Positions 1-8,348 of a stretch of 64,000 nucleotides of DNA are shown here, one piece after another. The notes beneath the pieces were generated by a model, which was given only the letters and a program-made list of their open reading frames with translations, was not told where the DNA came from and did no database searches. Both the position numbers and the translations under genes were made by a program. Position 1 is the stretch's first letter, and every line of letters begins with the position of its first letter. The stretch comes from Deinococcus hopiensis KR-140 (GTDB lineage Bacteria > Deinococcota > Deinococci > Deinococcales > Deinococcaceae), in assembly GCA_943327755.2 (NCBI GenBank), contig CALPYF020000002.1, positions 124,001 through 188,000 of the forward strand, given 5' to 3'.

Positions 1-1090
1 TGCTGCGCACGACGATCTCGCCGGGCGTGAAGCCGTCGTGTGGAGCGGGCTGGCCGTCCTCGGTGACGGCGCGGACCTCTCCGGCGAACGCCATGGGGTG
101 TCCCTGGCGGGTCAGGGCCTCGGGCGGCTGCCCGGGCGGGGCGGGGGGCAGGTCGGCCGGGTCGGTCAGGGTGAGGATGGCGCTCGTCTCGATCAGGCCG
201 TAGCCGTGCAGTACCTCGAAGCCCTGCGCGGTCAGCGTGCCCAGCAGGCGCGGGCCGGGGCTGGTGCCCGCCACGAGGACCCGCGTGGGGCTGCCCAGCG
301 TGAGGGGCGCGGCCGGGTCCGACAGCGGCGCGAGCAGCGCGGGAGAGGCGCACAGGTGCGTGACGCCGCGCGTGAGCAGGTCCGCGCGCAGCGAATCGCC
401 GGGCAGCAGGTGGGTGGCCCCGGCGGCACTGACGGTCCACGGGGCGCCCCAGCCGTTGCCGTGCGTCAGGGGCAGGGCGTGCAGGTAGCGGCTGGGGGCG
501 CGCAGGTTCAGGTGGTACAGCAGGTTCGCCTGGTTCACGAAGGCGGCGCGGTGCGTGAGCATGACGCCCTTGGGGTCGCTGGTGGTGCCGCTGGTGTAGT
601 TGATGCTGATCGGCTGGTCCTCGTCCAGCGTGTCCGGCAGGGTCAGCGGGGCGGGGGAGAGGCCGCCCAGGCGTTCCAGCAGCGGCGCCCCGGGGCCGGT
701 GGGCACGACGGGCACGTTCAGGGCGGTCAGGGTGTCCTGCACGCGGGGAAGGTCGCGGGTGTCGACGAGGGCCGCGGCGGGCTGGGCGTGCTGCGCCAGG
801 AAGCGCAGGGCGTCGTCGGGGAAGGCGGGGTTCAGGGGGACGATCACGGCCCCGGCCAGCGGGACGGCGTGGAAGGCCAGCAGGGCGTCGGTGGTGTTCG
901 GGCCGATCAGCAGGACGTGCGCGCCGGTCTGCACGCCGAGGTTGCGCAGGTGCGTGACGAGGCGCGCCGTGGCCCCGGCGAGGTCGGCGTAGGTCAGGGC
1001 GTCGGTGTCCGGCGCGTGCAGCGCGGGGCGGTGGGCGTGAACGGTCAGGGCGCGCAGGACGGCACTCAGTGGGCTGAGGGGAATCTTCAC
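1..1090 (-). CDS. AMP-dependent acyl-CoA ligase (ANL family), 3' end cut by window edge
   Basis: The minus-strand reading frame runs from a GTG at 1090 off the left edge, so about 363 residues of the N-terminal domain are visible. It reads VKIPLSPLSAVLRALTVHAH at the start and contains the ANL phosphate-binding loop NYTSGTTSDPKGVMLTHR (about residues 165-182, with Ser in place of the usual Gly after TSGTT). The last visible residues, GEIVVRS, match the conserved region before the hinge. Such enzymes adenylate a carboxylic acid and transfer it to CoA; the substrate cannot be read from sequence. It is divergent from the ABC importer operon starting at 1359 and shares its control region. The GTG start lacks a strong SD and is tentative. 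Confidence 0.85.
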   Translation of the reverse strand, partial: MKIPLSPLSAVLRALTVHAHRPALHAPDTDALTYADLAGATARLVTHLRNLGVQTGAHVLLIGPNTTDALLAFHAVPLAGAVIVPLNPAFPDDALRFLAQHAQPAAALVDTRDLPRVQDTLTALNVPVVPTGPGAPLLERLGGLSPAPLTLPDTLDEDQPISINYTSGTTSDPKGVMLTHRAAFVNQANLLYHLNLRAPSRYLHALPLTHGNGWGAPWTVSAAGATHLLPGDSLRADLLTRGVTHLCASPALLAPLSDPAAPLTLGSPTRVLVAGTSPGPRLLGTLTAQGFEVLHGYGLIETSAILTLTDPADLPPAPPGQPPEALTRQGHPMAFAGEVRAVTEDGQPAPHDGFTPGEIVVRS

Positions 1091-1168
1091 GGGGGGCCTC
1101 TGGGCGGGGTGGGGCGCGTGTGGGGGCGGAAAATCAGTCTGCCTGCAGGGGCGGGGCGGCCTGACGAC

Positions 1169-1228
1169 CTGTCTAGATCAATAGATCTGAAATCTCGGCA
1201 AAAGACAATCTGTCTAGTCAAGTTGACT
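1169..1228. promoter_or_regulatory. Divergent control region with three stacked palindromes
   Basis: Between the divergent ligase and importer genes lie AGATC-AATA-GATCT (1175-1188), AGACA-ATC-TGTCT (1203-1215) and AGTCAA-G-TTGACT (1216-1228). The 8-mer CTGTCTAG occurs twice (1169-1176 and 1210-1217), 41 bp apart, close to four helical turns. The region is more AT-rich than its surroundings. This looks like a multi-site operator for a dimeric regulator acting on both genes. The regulator is not identifiable in the window. TTGACT at 1223-1228 could serve as a -35 box; CATAAT at 1251-1256 is 22 bp away, longer than ideal. Confidence 0.5.
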
Positions 1229-1358
1229 GGCAGCCGACCTGCCCCATCCGCATAATCGACTCACCCAACCTCACGTTCCGACGCCCGGCTCACCCGAGAA
1301 GCCGGACACCCCTGCCACACCCGCGAGTTCCGCCCACGGCCCCGCGCCGGGAGGTGCC

Positions 1359-2132
1359 ATGCCGCAACTGCACGTGGAGAACGTCACCCTCACCTTCGGC
1401 GGCCTGAACGCCCTGACCGACGTCAGCCTCACCGTCCCCGAAGGCGAGATCGTCAGCATCATCGGCCCCAACGGCGCGGGCAAGACCAGCCTCCTGAACT
1501 GCGTCAGCGGCTTCTACCACCCCACCCGCGGCCAGATCCGCTTCGGGGAACACGACCTCACGCACGCCGCGCCCAACGTCATCACCGGCTACGGCGTCGC
1601 CCGCGCCTTCCAGAACCTCGAACTGTTCCGCGGCCTGAGCGTCACCGAGAACCTGCTGCTCGCCCGCCACACCCACCTGCGCTACGGCCTGCTGAGCAGC
1701 CTGCTGTACTACGGCCGCGCCAGCCGCCAGGAAGCCCAGAACCGCGCCTACGTCGAGGGCATCATCGACTTCATGGAACTCGAGGAACACCGCGCCCACC
1801 CGGTCGGCACCCTCGCCTACGGCATCCAGAAACGCGTCGAGGTCGCCCGCGCCCTGACCCTCGCCCCGCGCCTGCTGCTCCTCGACGAACCCATGGCCGG
1901 CATGAACGTCGAGGAGAAAGAAGACATGGTGCGCTTCATCCTCGACATCAAGCGCGAGCACGGCGTCACCGTCGTCCTGATCGAACACGACCTCGGCGTC
2001 GTCATGGACATCAGCGACCGCGTGTACGTCCTGGACTTCGGGCAGCTGATCGCCGCCGGGACGCCCGCGCAGGTCAGCGCCGACCCGCGCGTCATCGCCG
2101 CGTACACCGGCGCGCAGGAGCTCAGCGCATGA
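1359..2132 (+). CDS. Branched-chain-amino-acid-type ABC transporter, LivG-like ATPase
   Basis: A 257-residue ABC ATPase of the HAAT (Liv) class. Visible motifs are Walker A GPNGAGKT (36-43), a non-canonical signature LAYGIQKRVE (about 151-160, as in LivG proteins), Walker B LLLLDEP (about 171-177) and the H-loop in IEHDLGVVM. The start ATG is preceded by GGGAGGTG. The 3' end overlaps the next gene by ATGA. It powers import together with LivF (7341) and the permeases at 4066 and 4992. The transported substrate may not be an amino acid, because an acyl-CoA synthetase is embedded in the operon. Confidence 0.93.
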   Translation: MPQLHVENVTLTFGGLNALTDVSLTVPEGEIVSIIGPNGAGKTSLLNCVSGFYHPTRGQIRFGEHDLTHAAPNVITGYGVARAFQNLELFRGLSVTENLLLARHTHLRYGLLSSLLYYGRASRQEAQNRAYVEGIIDFMELEEHRAHPVGTLAYGIQKRVEVARALTLAPRLLLLDEPMAGMNVEEKEDMVRFILDIKREHGVTVVLIEHDLGVVMDISDRVYVLDFGQLIAAGTPAQVSADPRVIAAYTGAQELSA

Positions 2133-4069
2133 CCGACGTCACCACCCTGACCCTCCCGCAGCTGCTCGCCCGGCGCGCCCACGACACCCCGGACGCCGTC
2201 GCGCTGCGCCACAAGCAGCTGGGCATCTGGCAGGAAACCACCTACGCCGCGTACCACGAACGCGCCCGCGAGGTCACCGCCGGCCTGCACGCCCTGGGCG
2301 TCCGCCGCGGCGACAAGGTCGCCATCATCGCCGAGAACATCCCCGCGTGGGCCTACACCGAACTGGGCGCCCAGGCCCTCGGCGCGATCAGCGTCGGCGT
2401 GTACCACACCAGCGTCGCCGCCGAGGTCGAGTACGTCCTGACCTACACCGACGCCAGCGTCGTCCTGTGCGAGGACGAGGAACAGGTGGACAAACTCCTG
2501 GAACGCCGCGCCGCACTCGGCCAGGTCCGGCGCGTGATCGTGGAGGACCCGCGCGGCATGAGCAAACACGCCGGGGACGACTGGATCATGACCTTCGACG
2601 ACCTGCTCGCCCTGGGCCGCGCGCAACCCGACGACCACTACGCCCGCGAATCCGCCCGCGGCCACCCGGACGACGTGTGCCACTTCAGCCTCACCAGCGG
2701 CACCACCGGGCAGCCCAAGGCCGCCATGCTCAGCCACCGCAACCTACTGTTCATGGGCCAGTCCCTCGGGCAGGTCGAGGGCTTCCGGCCCGGGCAGGAC
2801 TACCTGAGCTTCCTGCCGATGGCCTGGATCGGCGAGCAGATGATGACCGTCGGCGTGGCACTCGCCAACGGCGTCACCGTGAACTTCCCCGAGAGCAGCC
2901 ACACCGCCATGCACGACCTCGTCGAGATCGGCCCGCACTTCATGTTCGCCCCGCCCCGCATCTGGGAAGGGCTGCAGAGCCAGGTGTTCATCCGCGTGCA
3001 GGAATCCTACCCGCTGAACCGCGCCGCGTACCGCACCCTGCTGCGCTGGAGCACCGACGCCGCCGACGCCAGCCTGCGCGGCACGCGCCCCACCGGACTG
3101 GCCGCCCTGAAACGCTTCGTCGCGTACCACGCCCTGACCCGCCCGCTGCTCGACCAGCTGGGCCTGCTGCGCCTGAAGCACGCCTACACCGGCGGCGCGG
3201 CCCTCGGCCCGGACGTGTTCCGCTTCTACCACGGGCTGGGCGTGAACCTGAAACAGATCTACGGACAGACCGAGAACATCGGCATCGCGTACGTCCACCG
3301 CGACGGGGACGTCCGCTTCGACACCGTCGGCCTGCCCCTCCCGGGCGGCGAGTGCCGCATCAGCGACACCGGCGAGATCCTCTCCCGCAGCCCCGCCGTG
3401 TGCCAGGGCTACTACAAGAAGACCGACGCCACCGCCGACACCATCCGGGACGGCTGGCTGCACTCCGGCGACGCGGGCCGCCTGACGCCCGAAGGGCACC
3501 TCGTCGTCATCGACCGCCTGTCGGACGTCATGCGCGCCGCGGGCGGCGAGACCTTCAGCCCGCAGTACATCGAGAACCGCCTGAAATTCAGCCCGTACAT
3601 CAAGGAAGCCGTCGTGTTCGGCGACGGGCAGGACGACGTGACCGCCTTCCTGAACGTCGATCCGCTCACCGCCGGGCAGTGGGCCGAACGTCACCGCCTC
3701 GCGTACACCACCTACATGGACCTGAGCGGCAAACCCGAGGTCGCCGACCTGATCCGCAAGGAAGTCGCGGGCATCAACGCCCTGCTCGAAGAGCACGAAC
3801 GCGTGCGGCGCTTCGTGCTGCTGTACAAGCTGCTCGACGCGGACGACGACGAACTCACCCGCACCGGCAAGGTCCGCCGCGCCGCCATCCGCACCAAGTA
3901 CGCCCCCATCGTGGCCGCGCTGTACGACGGCAGCCAGCAGGTGCGCGTCCACGCCACCTTCCGCTACCAGGACGGGCAGGAACAGCACGTGGACACCGAC
4001 GTGCAGATCCACCGCGCCGACCCCCCCGCCCCGGTGACCGCGCCCCGCGCGCGGCAGGTGACCGCATGA
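2129..4069 (+). CDS. Long-chain acyl-CoA synthetase within ABC importer operon
   Basis: A 646-residue ANL enzyme close in layout to long-chain fatty acid-CoA ligases. It carries the P-loop SLTSGTTGQPKAAMLSHRN (about 187-205), the adenine-site motif YGQTENIG (about 377), DGWLHSGDAGRL (about 440) with the hinge region after it, and a C-terminal RTGKVRR (about 577) whose Lys is the expected adenylation residue. The start overlaps the LivG stop and the stop overlaps the LivH start (both ATGA), so it is translationally coupled to the transporter. Family knowledge gives ATP plus carboxylate plus CoA to acyl-CoA, AMP and PPi. Coupling suggests that the imported acid is activated on entry. Confidence 0.9.
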   Translation: MTDVTTLTLPQLLARRAHDTPDAVALRHKQLGIWQETTYAAYHERAREVTAGLHALGVRRGDKVAIIAENIPAWAYTELGAQALGAISVGVYHTSVAAEVEYVLTYTDASVVLCEDEEQVDKLLERRAALGQVRRVIVEDPRGMSKHAGDDWIMTFDDLLALGRAQPDDHYARESARGHPDDVCHFSLTSGTTGQPKAAMLSHRNLLFMGQSLGQVEGFRPGQDYLSFLPMAWIGEQMMTVGVALANGVTVNFPESSHTAMHDLVEIGPHFMFAPPRIWEGLQSQVFIRVQESYPLNRAAYRTLLRWSTDAADASLRGTRPTGLAALKRFVAYHALTRPLLDQLGLLRLKHAYTGGAALGPDVFRFYHGLGVNLKQIYGQTENIGIAYVHRDGDVRFDTVGLPLPGGECRISDTGEILSRSPAVCQGYYKKTDATADTIRDGWLHSGDAGRLTPEGHLVVIDRLSDVMRAAGGETFSPQYIENRLKFSPYIKEAVVFGDGQDDVTAFLNVDPLTAGQWAERHRLAYTTYMDLSGKPEVADLIRKEVAGINALLEEHERVRRFVLLYKLLDADDDELTRTGKVRRAAIRTKYAPIVAALYDGSQQVRVHATFRYQDGQEQHVDTDVQIHRADPPAPVTAPRARQVTA

Positions 4070-4968
4070 ACCTCGACCTGCTCCCGCAACTGCTGCTCGC
4101 CGGCGTCGTGATCGGCAGCATCTACGCGCTGGCCGCGCTGGGCTTCGTGCTGATCTACAAGTCCAGCCGCGTCATCAACTTCGCCCACGGGCAGGTGATC
4201 GCCACCGGCGCGTTCATCGCCTTCGCCCTCACCCAGTCCGGCATGAACTTCTGGCTGGCGGGCCTGCTCGCCATGCTCGCCACGTTCGCGCTGGGCATGC
4301 TGATCGAACGGGTGTTCCTGCGCCGCATGGTGGGCGAACCGATCATCAGCGTCATCATGGTCACCATCGGACTGGCCAGTGTCGTCGACGGCCTGCTGCA
4401 CCTCACCCCCTACGGCGCGGGCAACTTCAGCTTCACCACGCCCGCCGCACTGAGCGGCGCCGGCATCGACCTGCTCGGCACGCAACTCTCCCGCGTGCAG
4501 CTGGCCGGGGTGCTCGCCGCGCTGGCGCTGCTGGGCGGCTTCACGTACTTCTTCAACCGCAGCACCATGGGCATCACCATGCGCGCCGTCGCCGACGACC
4601 AGATGGCCGCCATGTCCGTCGGCACCAGCGTCGAGCGCGTCTTCGCCCTCGCCTGGGCCTTCGCGGGCCTGACCGCCGCCGCCGCCGGGGTCATCCTGGG
4701 CCTCATGAGCGGCCTGACCCTCACCGGCCTGGCCGGCATCGGCCTGAAGGTCTTCCCGGTCGTGATCCTCGGCGGGCTCGACAGCGTCCTGGGCGCCATC
4801 GTGGGCGGCATCCTGATCGGCGTGCTGGAAAACCTCGCCGCCGGGTACCTCGACGGCCTCGTGCCGGGCGGCGGCACCCGCGACGTCTTCCCGTTCATCG
4901 TGCTGCTCATCGTGCTGCTGCTGCGCCCCTACGGCCTGTTCGGCACCAAGGAGATCGAACGTGTGTAA
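4066..4968 (+). CDS. Liv-type ABC transporter permease, LivH-like
   Basis: A 300-residue integral membrane protein. The start at 4066 is set by the ATGA overlap with the upstream synthetase; the frame stays open further upstream only as a GC-rich shadow. It begins MNLDLLPQLLLAGVVIGSIY and has the LivH hallmark INFAHGQVIATGAF (about residues 37-50), several hydrophobic helices, and GLKVFPVVILGGLDSVLGAI near the C-terminus, the cytoplasmic loop that contacts the ATPase. It would pair with the LivM-like permease downstream to form the membrane channel. Confidence 0.92.
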   Translation: MNLDLLPQLLLAGVVIGSIYALAALGFVLIYKSSRVINFAHGQVIATGAFIAFALTQSGMNFWLAGLLAMLATFALGMLIERVFLRRMVGEPIISVIMVTIGLASVVDGLLHLTPYGAGNFSFTTPAALSGAGIDLLGTQLSRVQLAGVLAALALLGGFTYFFNRSTMGITMRAVADDQMAAMSVGTSVERVFALAWAFAGLTAAAAGVILGLMSGLTLTGLAGIGLKVFPVVILGGLDSVLGAIVGGILIGVLENLAAGYLDGLVPGGGTRDVFPFIVLLIVLLLRPYGLFGTKEIERV

Positions 4969-4991
4969 CGCGCCCCAGGAGCACCGCTGAC

Positions 4992-6071
4992 ATGCCCGCC
5001 TCCCGCTTCACGCAGACCGGCAACTACCGCGTGCGGTACACGCAGGACCAGACGATCTTCGCCACGTACGCCGAACAGCTCAGCCTGCTTCTGCTCATCG
5101 CCGCGCTGTTCGCCCTGCCGCTGATCCTGCCCCGCGCGTGGTTCCCGTACCTGACGCAGATCGTGATCTTCAGCGTCGCCGTGATCGGCCTGAACGTCAC
5201 CACCGGCTACACCGGCCTGATCAACATCGGGCAGGGCGCGTTCATGGGCGTCGGCGCGTACGCCACCGCGCTGGCCGCCACCCGCCTGAACCTCCCGTTC
5301 TACCTGGCGATCCCGCTGGGCGGCGTGGCGGGCGCCCTGATCGGCACGCTCGTCGGGCTGCCCAGCCTGCGCCTGAAGTACCTGTACCTGGCGATCGCCA
5401 CGCTGGCCTTCCAGATCATCTTCGAGTGGGGCGTGGGGCACGCGCCTCTGCTCGAACAGGGCGGCGTGATCAAACCCCCCACCCCGCAGGCGTTCGGCGT
5501 GAAGGACTCCTTCCTGAACCACAACGTCTTCTGGTATCTCGTGAGCCTCCCGGTCCTGATCAGCCTGGCGCTGCTGTGGCGCAACGTGCTGCGCACCCGT
5601 CACGGCCGCGCCATGATCGCCGTGCGTGACAACGACCGCGCCGCCGCCGCCATGGGCATCCACCCGGGCCGCGCCAAACTCACGGCGTTCCTGATCGGCT
5701 CGTTCTACGCCGGGGTGGCCGGGGGGCTGTTCATGTACTTCCAGAAGGGCGCCGTGATCGAGGACTACAGCCTGGGTCTGTCCGTGAAACTGCTCGCCAT
5801 GGCCATCGTGGGCGGCCTGGGCAGCCTGCCCGGCTCGTTCCTGGGCCCGCTGTTCATCGTGGGTCTCGACCGGGGCGTGGAACTCCTGAGTCAGAGCGCC
5901 CTGCTGGGCCGCGTCACGGCGTTCGCCGAGGGCGTGGACGTCGCGTCCGCGCTGCGCCCGTTCTCGTTCGGGATGGCCATCGTGCTGTTCCTGATGTTCG
6001 AACCGCGCGGCTTGGCGAACTGGTGGCGACTGACCCGCCTGTACTTCAAACGCTGGCCGTTCAAATTCTGA
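4992..6071 (+). CDS. Liv-type ABC transporter permease, LivM-like
   Basis: A 359-residue permease preceded by AGGAG (4977-4981), 23 nt after LivH. LivM features are GLNVTTGYTGLINIGQGAFM (about 67-86), AIRDNDRAAAAMGI-like coupling loop (here VRDNDRAAAAMGIHPGRAKL, about 213-232) and LSVKLLAMAIVGGLGSLPGS (about 262-281). Roughly eight to ten membrane segments are apparent. The N-terminal ~25 residues are hydrophilic. It partners with LivH and the two ATPases. Confidence 0.92.
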   Translation: MPASRFTQTGNYRVRYTQDQTIFATYAEQLSLLLLIAALFALPLILPRAWFPYLTQIVIFSVAVIGLNVTTGYTGLINIGQGAFMGVGAYATALAATRLNLPFYLAIPLGGVAGALIGTLVGLPSLRLKYLYLAIATLAFQIIFEWGVGHAPLLEQGGVIKPPTPQAFGVKDSFLNHNVFWYLVSLPVLISLALLWRNVLRTRHGRAMIAVRDNDRAAAAMGIHPGRAKLTAFLIGSFYAGVAGGLFMYFQKGAVIEDYSLGLSVKLLAMAIVGGLGSLPGSFLGPLFIVGLDRGVELLSQSALLGRVTAFAEGVDVASALRPFSFGMAIVLFLMFEPRGLANWWRLTRLYFKRWPFKF

Positions 6072-6154
6072 CCCCCCTACGCCCCCCCGCCGGGCCGCCC
6101 GAAACGCCACTCCCGCCCCCAGCCTCGAACCCAGCCCCCCACGGAGGTTTCACA

Positions 6155-7339
6155 ATGAAACGAGCTGCCGCCCTGTCCGCCCTGCTGACCCTCAGCCTCG
6201 CCGCCGCGCAGAAGACCGCCACCATCGGCTGGTCCGGCGCGATCACCGGCCCCACCAGCGACGCGGGCGCCAGTTACGCCGCCGGGGTCGAGGACTACTG
6301 CCGCTACGCCGTCAGCCAGAACACCCTGCCCGGCATCAAGCTCAACTGCGTGGTCCGCGACGACCAGTACAACAACGCCAACACCCAGCGGAACTTCGAG
6401 GACTACGTCGGGAACATGAACGCCAGCGCCTTCCTCGGGTACTCCACGGGCGGCACCCTGCAACTCAAGAGCACTATCCAGGAAGTCAAGGTGCCCACCC
6501 TGCCCGGCAGCTACCACATCGGGAACGTGGACGGCGCCGACAGCCAGTACATCTTCCTGCCGATCAGCTCGTACTCCGAGCAGCTCGTGAGCCTCGTCGA
6601 GTACGTCGCGAAGAAGGACCGCGGCGCGAAGATCGCGCTGGTCGTCAACCCCAGCCCCTTCGGCCGCGCCCCGGTGGACGACGTCCGCAAGGCCGCGCAG
6701 CGCCTCGGCGTGCAGATCGTGGACGTGCAGGAGGTCGGCGGGAACAACCTCGACAACACCGCCCTGCTCAAACGCTTCGAGTCCGCCGGCGTGAAGTACG
6801 TCCTGAACCAGAACACCGCCGGACCGGTCGCGAACATCCTCAAGGACGCCAAACGCCTGAACCTCCTGGGCAAGATGCAGTTCATGGGCGCGCACTATAC
6901 GGGCGGCGAGGACCTGACCCGTCTGGCCGGGGACGCCGCGAACAACTTCATCTGGGCGACCAGCTACTACATGTTCGACGAGGCCGACAAGCCCGGCATC
7001 CAACTCGTGAAGAAGATCGGCGCGGCGAACAACCGCAAACCCGACACGATCCGCAGCGTGCACTACACCAGCGGCATGCTCGCCGCCAGCATCGCCATCG
7101 AGGCGATCCGCCGCAGCAAGGACCCTAGCGCCGCCGGGGTGTACAAGGGCATCACCTCCATGACCGGCAGCCGCGCGTTCAACCCGGGCTTCACGGTCGG
7201 GCCCGTCACGTTCAGCGCCAAGGACCACATCGGCGCCGAGAGCCTGCGCCTGCTGCAGGCCGACAGCACCGGGAACTTCAAGGCGATCACCGGCGCGCAG
7301 CGCAGCGCGATCTTCCCCCTCGTGCACCCCCTGAAGTGA
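6155..7339 (+). CDS. Liv-type ABC transporter substrate-binding protein
   Basis: The ATG at 6155 is chosen because GGAGG lies just upstream (6143-6147) and a signal peptide follows directly (MKRAAALSALLTLSLAAAQ); the open frame before it is not coding. The mature protein begins near KTATIGWSGAITGPTSDAG, the Peripla_BP_6 ligand-fold start. It is 394 residues, normal for LivK-like proteins. It would capture the substrate outside the cytoplasmic membrane and deliver it to the two permeases. Two cysteines (in DYCRY and LNCVV) could form a disulfide. The ligand cannot be inferred from sequence alone. Confidence 0.9.
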   Translation: MKRAAALSALLTLSLAAAQKTATIGWSGAITGPTSDAGASYAAGVEDYCRYAVSQNTLPGIKLNCVVRDDQYNNANTQRNFEDYVGNMNASAFLGYSTGGTLQLKSTIQEVKVPTLPGSYHIGNVDGADSQYIFLPISSYSEQLVSLVEYVAKKDRGAKIALVVNPSPFGRAPVDDVRKAAQRLGVQIVDVQEVGGNNLDNTALLKRFESAGVKYVLNQNTAGPVANILKDAKRLNLLGKMQFMGAHYTGGEDLTRLAGDAANNFIWATSYYMFDEADKPGIQLVKKIGAANNRKPDTIRSVHYTSGMLAASIAIEAIRRSKDPSAAGVYKGITSMTGSRAFNPGFTVGPVTFSAKDHIGAESLRLLQADSTGNFKAITGAQRSAIFPLVHPLK

Positions 7340-7340
7340 C

Positions 7341-8177
7341 ATGACAGCCACGCACCCCGCCCCGAATCCGCCCGCGCCCGCCCCGCACGGCGACCTGACC
7401 GTGAACAACGTCGAGGTCGTGTACCACGACATCGTGCAGGTCCTGCGCGGCGTGTCCCTGACCGTCCGGGCCGGGCAGGTCACCAGCCTGCTCGGCACGA
7501 ACGGCGCGGGCAAGACCACCACCCTGCGCGCCATCTCGGGCCTGCTCAAGCCCGAGAACGGCCGCATCCGCGAGGGCACCGTCAGCTTCGGCGGGCGGAC
7601 CCTGAGCAGCCTGGGCGGCACCGAGGTCGTCAAGAGCGGCGTCGTGCAGGTCCCCGAGGGCCGCCGCGTGTTCAAGCACCTGAACGTCGAGGAGAACCTG
7701 CGCGCCGGGGCGATCCTCGGCCGGGGCCGCTGGCGCGACGACCTGGAACGCATCTACACGTACTTCCCGAAGCTGCGCACGCTGCGCCACCGGCAGGCGG
7801 GCTACACGTCCGGCGGGGAGCAGCAGATGCTCGCCATCGGCCGCGCCCTGATGGCCCACCCGCGCGTGCTGCTGCTGGACGAACCCAGCCTGGGTCTCGC
7901 CCCGATGCTCGTCGCGGAGATCTTCGAGAACGTCCGCCGCATCAACCGGGAGGAAGGCCTGAGCGTCCTGGTCGTCGAGCAGAACGCCACCGTCGCCCTG
8001 GCCCACAGCGACTACGGGTACGTCATGGAGGGCGGCCGGATCGTCATGGAAGGCGAGAGCGACTGGCTGTCCGGCAACCCGGACGTCAAGGAGTTCTACC
8101 TGGGCGTCACCGAGCACGGCCAGCGCAAGAGTTTCCGTGACGTCAAGAGCTACAAGCGCCGCAAACGCTGGATGTGA
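7341..8177 (+). CDS. Liv-type ABC transporter, LivF-like ATPase
   Basis: A 278-residue ABC ATPase starting one base after the binding-protein stop. Motifs: Walker A GTNGAGKTTT (about 51-60), signature TSGGEQQMLAIGRALM (about 155), Walker B VLLLDEPSLGLAP (about 173) and the H-loop region VVEQNATVALA. The C-terminus carries an extra basic tail (FRDVKSYKRRKRWM) beyond the usual LivF end. It closes the operon and forms the ATPase heterodimer with the LivG-like protein at 1359. Confidence 0.92.
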   Translation: MTATHPAPNPPAPAPHGDLTVNNVEVVYHDIVQVLRGVSLTVRAGQVTSLLGTNGAGKTTTLRAISGLLKPENGRIREGTVSFGGRTLSSLGGTEVVKSGVVQVPEGRRVFKHLNVEENLRAGAILGRGRWRDDLERIYTYFPKLRTLRHRQAGYTSGGEQQMLAIGRALMAHPRVLLLDEPSLGLAPMLVAEIFENVRRINREEGLSVLVVEQNATVALAHSDYGYVMEGGRIVMEGESDWLSGNPDVKEFYLGVTEHGQRKSFRDVKSYKRRKRWM

Positions 8178-8178
8178 C

Positions 8179-8298
8179 CCGGATTCCGTGTGTTTCGCTG
8201 ACCGTCCGGACCTTCACCGGATGGCCAGCTGCACGTCCGGAACCCGCTCTGCCTGCATCCGCTCGGGTTGACAGATCTTGCCAACCTATCAACCGGAG
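8179..8298 (+). repeat. Structured dispersed element, copy A
   Basis: First of three related ~125-bp elements (others at 20035-20160 minus and 42278-42401 plus). Outer stem CGGATTCCG (8180-8188) with CGGAACCCG (8238-8246), one mismatch. Inner hairpin CCGTCCGG (8202-8209) with CCGGATGG (8217-8224). Last hairpin GGTTGA (8266-8271) with TCAACC (8289-8294), followed at once by the SD-like GGAG (8295-8298) and an ATG at 8304. It begins two bases after the livF stop and lies in sense orientation upstream of the PaaK-like gene. Confidence 0.7.
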
Positions 8299-8348
8299 TT
8301 CAGATGACCGCCCACGATCACGCCCCCCATCCCGGAGGTGCCCCGCGC

